Source of the DNA: Peromyscus leucopus
Lineage: Eukaryota > Chordata > Mammalia > Rodentia > Cricetidae
Direction: 5' to 3'
Length of the DNA stretch: 64,000 nucleotides
NCBI RefSeq assembly: GCF_004664715.2
Contig: NC_051063.1
Span: forward strand, 72,402,518 to 72,466,517
Below, in pieces: positions 62,031 through 64,000 of this stretch (position 1 is the first letter of the stretch; each line of letters begins with the position of its first letter). The position numbers and the translations under genes are program-made. The notes beneath the pieces are model-generated. The model had not been told where the DNA came from, searched no databases, and was given only the letters and a program-made list of their open reading frames with translations.

Positions 62031-62204
62031 ACCTCTTATTTGTCCCCCTTCCCAATGTGCCACAGTAAATGACTGTGACTGTCTCTCTGCTTTTCTATGT
62101 GTTTTGTCTCTTTCGTCAGGTTATTGAGGATGGTTGGCTGAGTCTTTGTTGGTAGGGCTGCCAGGACCCAGGGTCCAATAATTCCAGTGTTAAGACCACT
62201 GTAT

Positions 62205-62362
62205 AGCTGGTTGGTGGTGGCACAAGCCTTTAATCCCAGCACTCAGAAGGGAGGCAGAGGCAGGTGGATCTCTATGAGTTCAAGGCTAGCTTGGTCTACA
62301 GAGTGAGCTCCAGGACAGCCAGGGCTGTTACATAGAGAAACCCTGTCTCCAAAAACCAAAAA
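62205..62362 (+). repeat. B1 SINE
   Basis: GCTGGTTGGTGGTGGCACAA, GCCTTTAATCCCAGCACTCA and GCTCCAGGACAGCCAGGGCT then AAACCCTGTCTCC are B1 boxes. A (GA)n and then a (GGAA)n tract follow. Confidence 0.9.
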
Positions 62363-62378
62363 GGGAAATTGAAAGAAA

Positions 62379-62382
<4 letters not shown>

Positions 62383-62427
<45 letters not shown>

Positions 62428-62498
62428 CAGGAAAGAAGGAAGGAAAGAAGGAAGGAAGAAGGAAGGAGGAAGGAGGAAGAAGGAAGAAGGAAGGAAAA
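62383..62498. repeat. (GA)n(GGAA)n purine microsatellite
   Basis: About 22 GA units are followed by about 70 bp of AAGG/GGAGGA units. The whole block is purine on the + strand except one C. Confidence 0.96.
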
Positions 62499-62994
62499 GA
62501 CTACTCTACTTGGAGATGGAGCAGATGATGAAGCTGGAGCTGGGGCTGTGTGGATCCTGGAGCCTGATCATGCTATGCTGCCTTGATGGGGCACGGGGAG
62601 CTCATTCAGTGTTGATGACGGCTCTTTTTGAGAATTAAACTTATTTCATGCACATGCAGCTATAATGACCAAAGCAGTTCTGCGATTTTAATTGCCTTGA
62701 ATTAGAAAGTGAACATTCTTTCATTTTTTTCAATTAACATCTTTCCTCATTTTCAAAAACAATACATATTAATAGTACATTTAATAGATTTTTCTTTTTC
62801 TATATTTTCAGTTTCAGTCCCTGGCTGTTCACTGGCTTCCTTGACTGCTGCAGGGGAATAATTCAAACACTGGTTTTGAGTTTTCAAAGTGGCCTCAAAA
62901 TCAGCGAGCCCTGTTTTTCTAACTGACTTTAAAGACCAAGGTTTGGATTGTGCAGAATGCTTTGTTTATAGACACCTGAAAAGATTTTGGTTTA

Positions 62995-63190
62995 TTATTT
63001 TTTTTGAGATTTACCTTTATGTTTTTATATCTGTGTTTCTGTGTATGCTATATGTGTAAAGGTGACCCCAGAGGAGAAAAGGGGGCATTGGGTCCCCCAA
63101 TGCCCTGCAAGCCTGTAAGAAGATGGGTTCTGGGAACTGGCTATTAAGAACAGCAAGTGCTCTTAACTGCTGAGCCAACTCTCCAGCCTC
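62995..63190 (-). repeat. B2 SINE (reverse), diverged
   Basis: GAGATTTACCTTTATG, GGGTTCTGGGAACTGGCTAT and CTTAACTGCTGAGCCAACTC are B2 boxes read backwards. Confidence 0.75.
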
Positions 63191-64000
63191 GGGCACCTGA
63201 ACAGTTTTATGGGTTTATCAAGGTAGTCTCGGGTTTGTTGCCGAGGTTGATAGAAGATAGACAGTCACTCCACATTATAGAACTACTAAGCTCCCCTAAT
63301 CAGAGGGCCAGCCACCATTTCTTTTCATTTTTTTTTCTCTCTCAAAACTACTTTAAAATGTAACTATTATTTTACTCTGTGTTTGTGGATAAATAGCCCT
63401 GGGCCATGCCTGCTGAATAGCAGCTGTAAGTCTGTTGTCTTAGAATCGCTAAATGGTTACAGTCATTTGGCTATGACTTTTTAAATTTGCTTCCAGATGT
63501 TTCCTCACAGAGGTGGCTGAGGATAGTGGGAGATGCAGCTCAGTGATTTCATCCCAAAGAGCGAGTCGCTTTCCATAAAAGCCACCAAGCAAATCACTTC
63601 ACATGATGCCTGGTCTGTAAGAGGTGTTCTGGAGACCCCGGAAACGAAAGAAAACGTAGGAGCTGTTCCCTCTTTCACACCCAACTTCTGTGGATCTTTG
63701 GTGTGCTTTTAAAACTGAACATGAATTTTTAAAGATCAGTTTCAGAATCAAGATACAGAAATCAATGTTGAGAGAACAACAACAGTAATATAGAAGTCGG
63801 CGTCCGTCCGTAAATCCCGAGCTGATTCACCCCGCTCCTGACTGCCACCAGCACTTGGGATGGGCAGCAACTGTCAAAGGCTTTTAATTGTTCTTGGGGG
63901 AATTTAAGTGCTAATAAATAATATGTACATATTGCTAAGTATTAATTTATAGTCTTTGGCTGTGCCTTTGGGATGCTGGCTATGGAAGATGAGACTGTCC

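Overview
This is 64 kb of mammalian nuclear DNA, almost certainly from a cricetid rodent (Peromyscus/hamster/vole lineage). The species-level hint comes from the B1 SINEs, whose right ends carry a cricetid-type sequence ending in 'agaaaccctgtctcgaaaa'. B2, B3 and B4-type SINEs, rodent L1 (Lx-type) 3' UTR fragments and URR1-like hAT elements are also present. There are no bacterial-style genes or operons. Most long open frames lie in repeats or are chance frames.

The only protein-coding gene I can support is CPXM2 (carboxypeptidase X, M14 family member 2) on the + strand. Three coding exons are present: exon 1 (23100-23415, signal peptide and Lys/Pro-rich region), exon 2 (33386-33484, basic linker) and exon 3 (50403-50512, start of the discoidin/F5-8C domain). 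They join in frame to 525 nt (175 codons) with introns of phase 1, 1 and 0. The rest of the gene, with most of the discoidin domain and the whole M14 carboxypeptidase-like domain, lies beyond the right edge.

Layout: 1-22.8 kb is intergenic sequence 5' of CPXM2, with SINEs, L1 3' ends, microsatellites and one solo endogenous-retrovirus LTR. About 22.85-23.5 kb is a GC/CpG-rich TATA-less promoter island overlapping exon 1. Intron 1 (9.97 kb) holds a B1, an L1 3' UTR fragment and a URR1 element. Intron 2 (16.9 kb) holds a 1.5-kb minisatellite of a 14-bp unit that grew inside a B4 SINE. It also holds a nest in which an ancient L1 carries a B3 SINE that in turn carries a younger L1, and several long (CA)n tracts. 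Intron 3 (from 50513 to the window end) is SINE-rich with two B2 insertions that keep clean target-site duplications.

I found no new multi-gene system. The most interesting structures are the SINE-born minisatellite, the nested transposon record, the solo LTR with its 6-bp duplication, and a glutamine-rich tract in CPXM2 exon 1. Repeat family names come from memory of consensus sequences, without a database search, so boundaries are approximate unless a target-site duplication is given.
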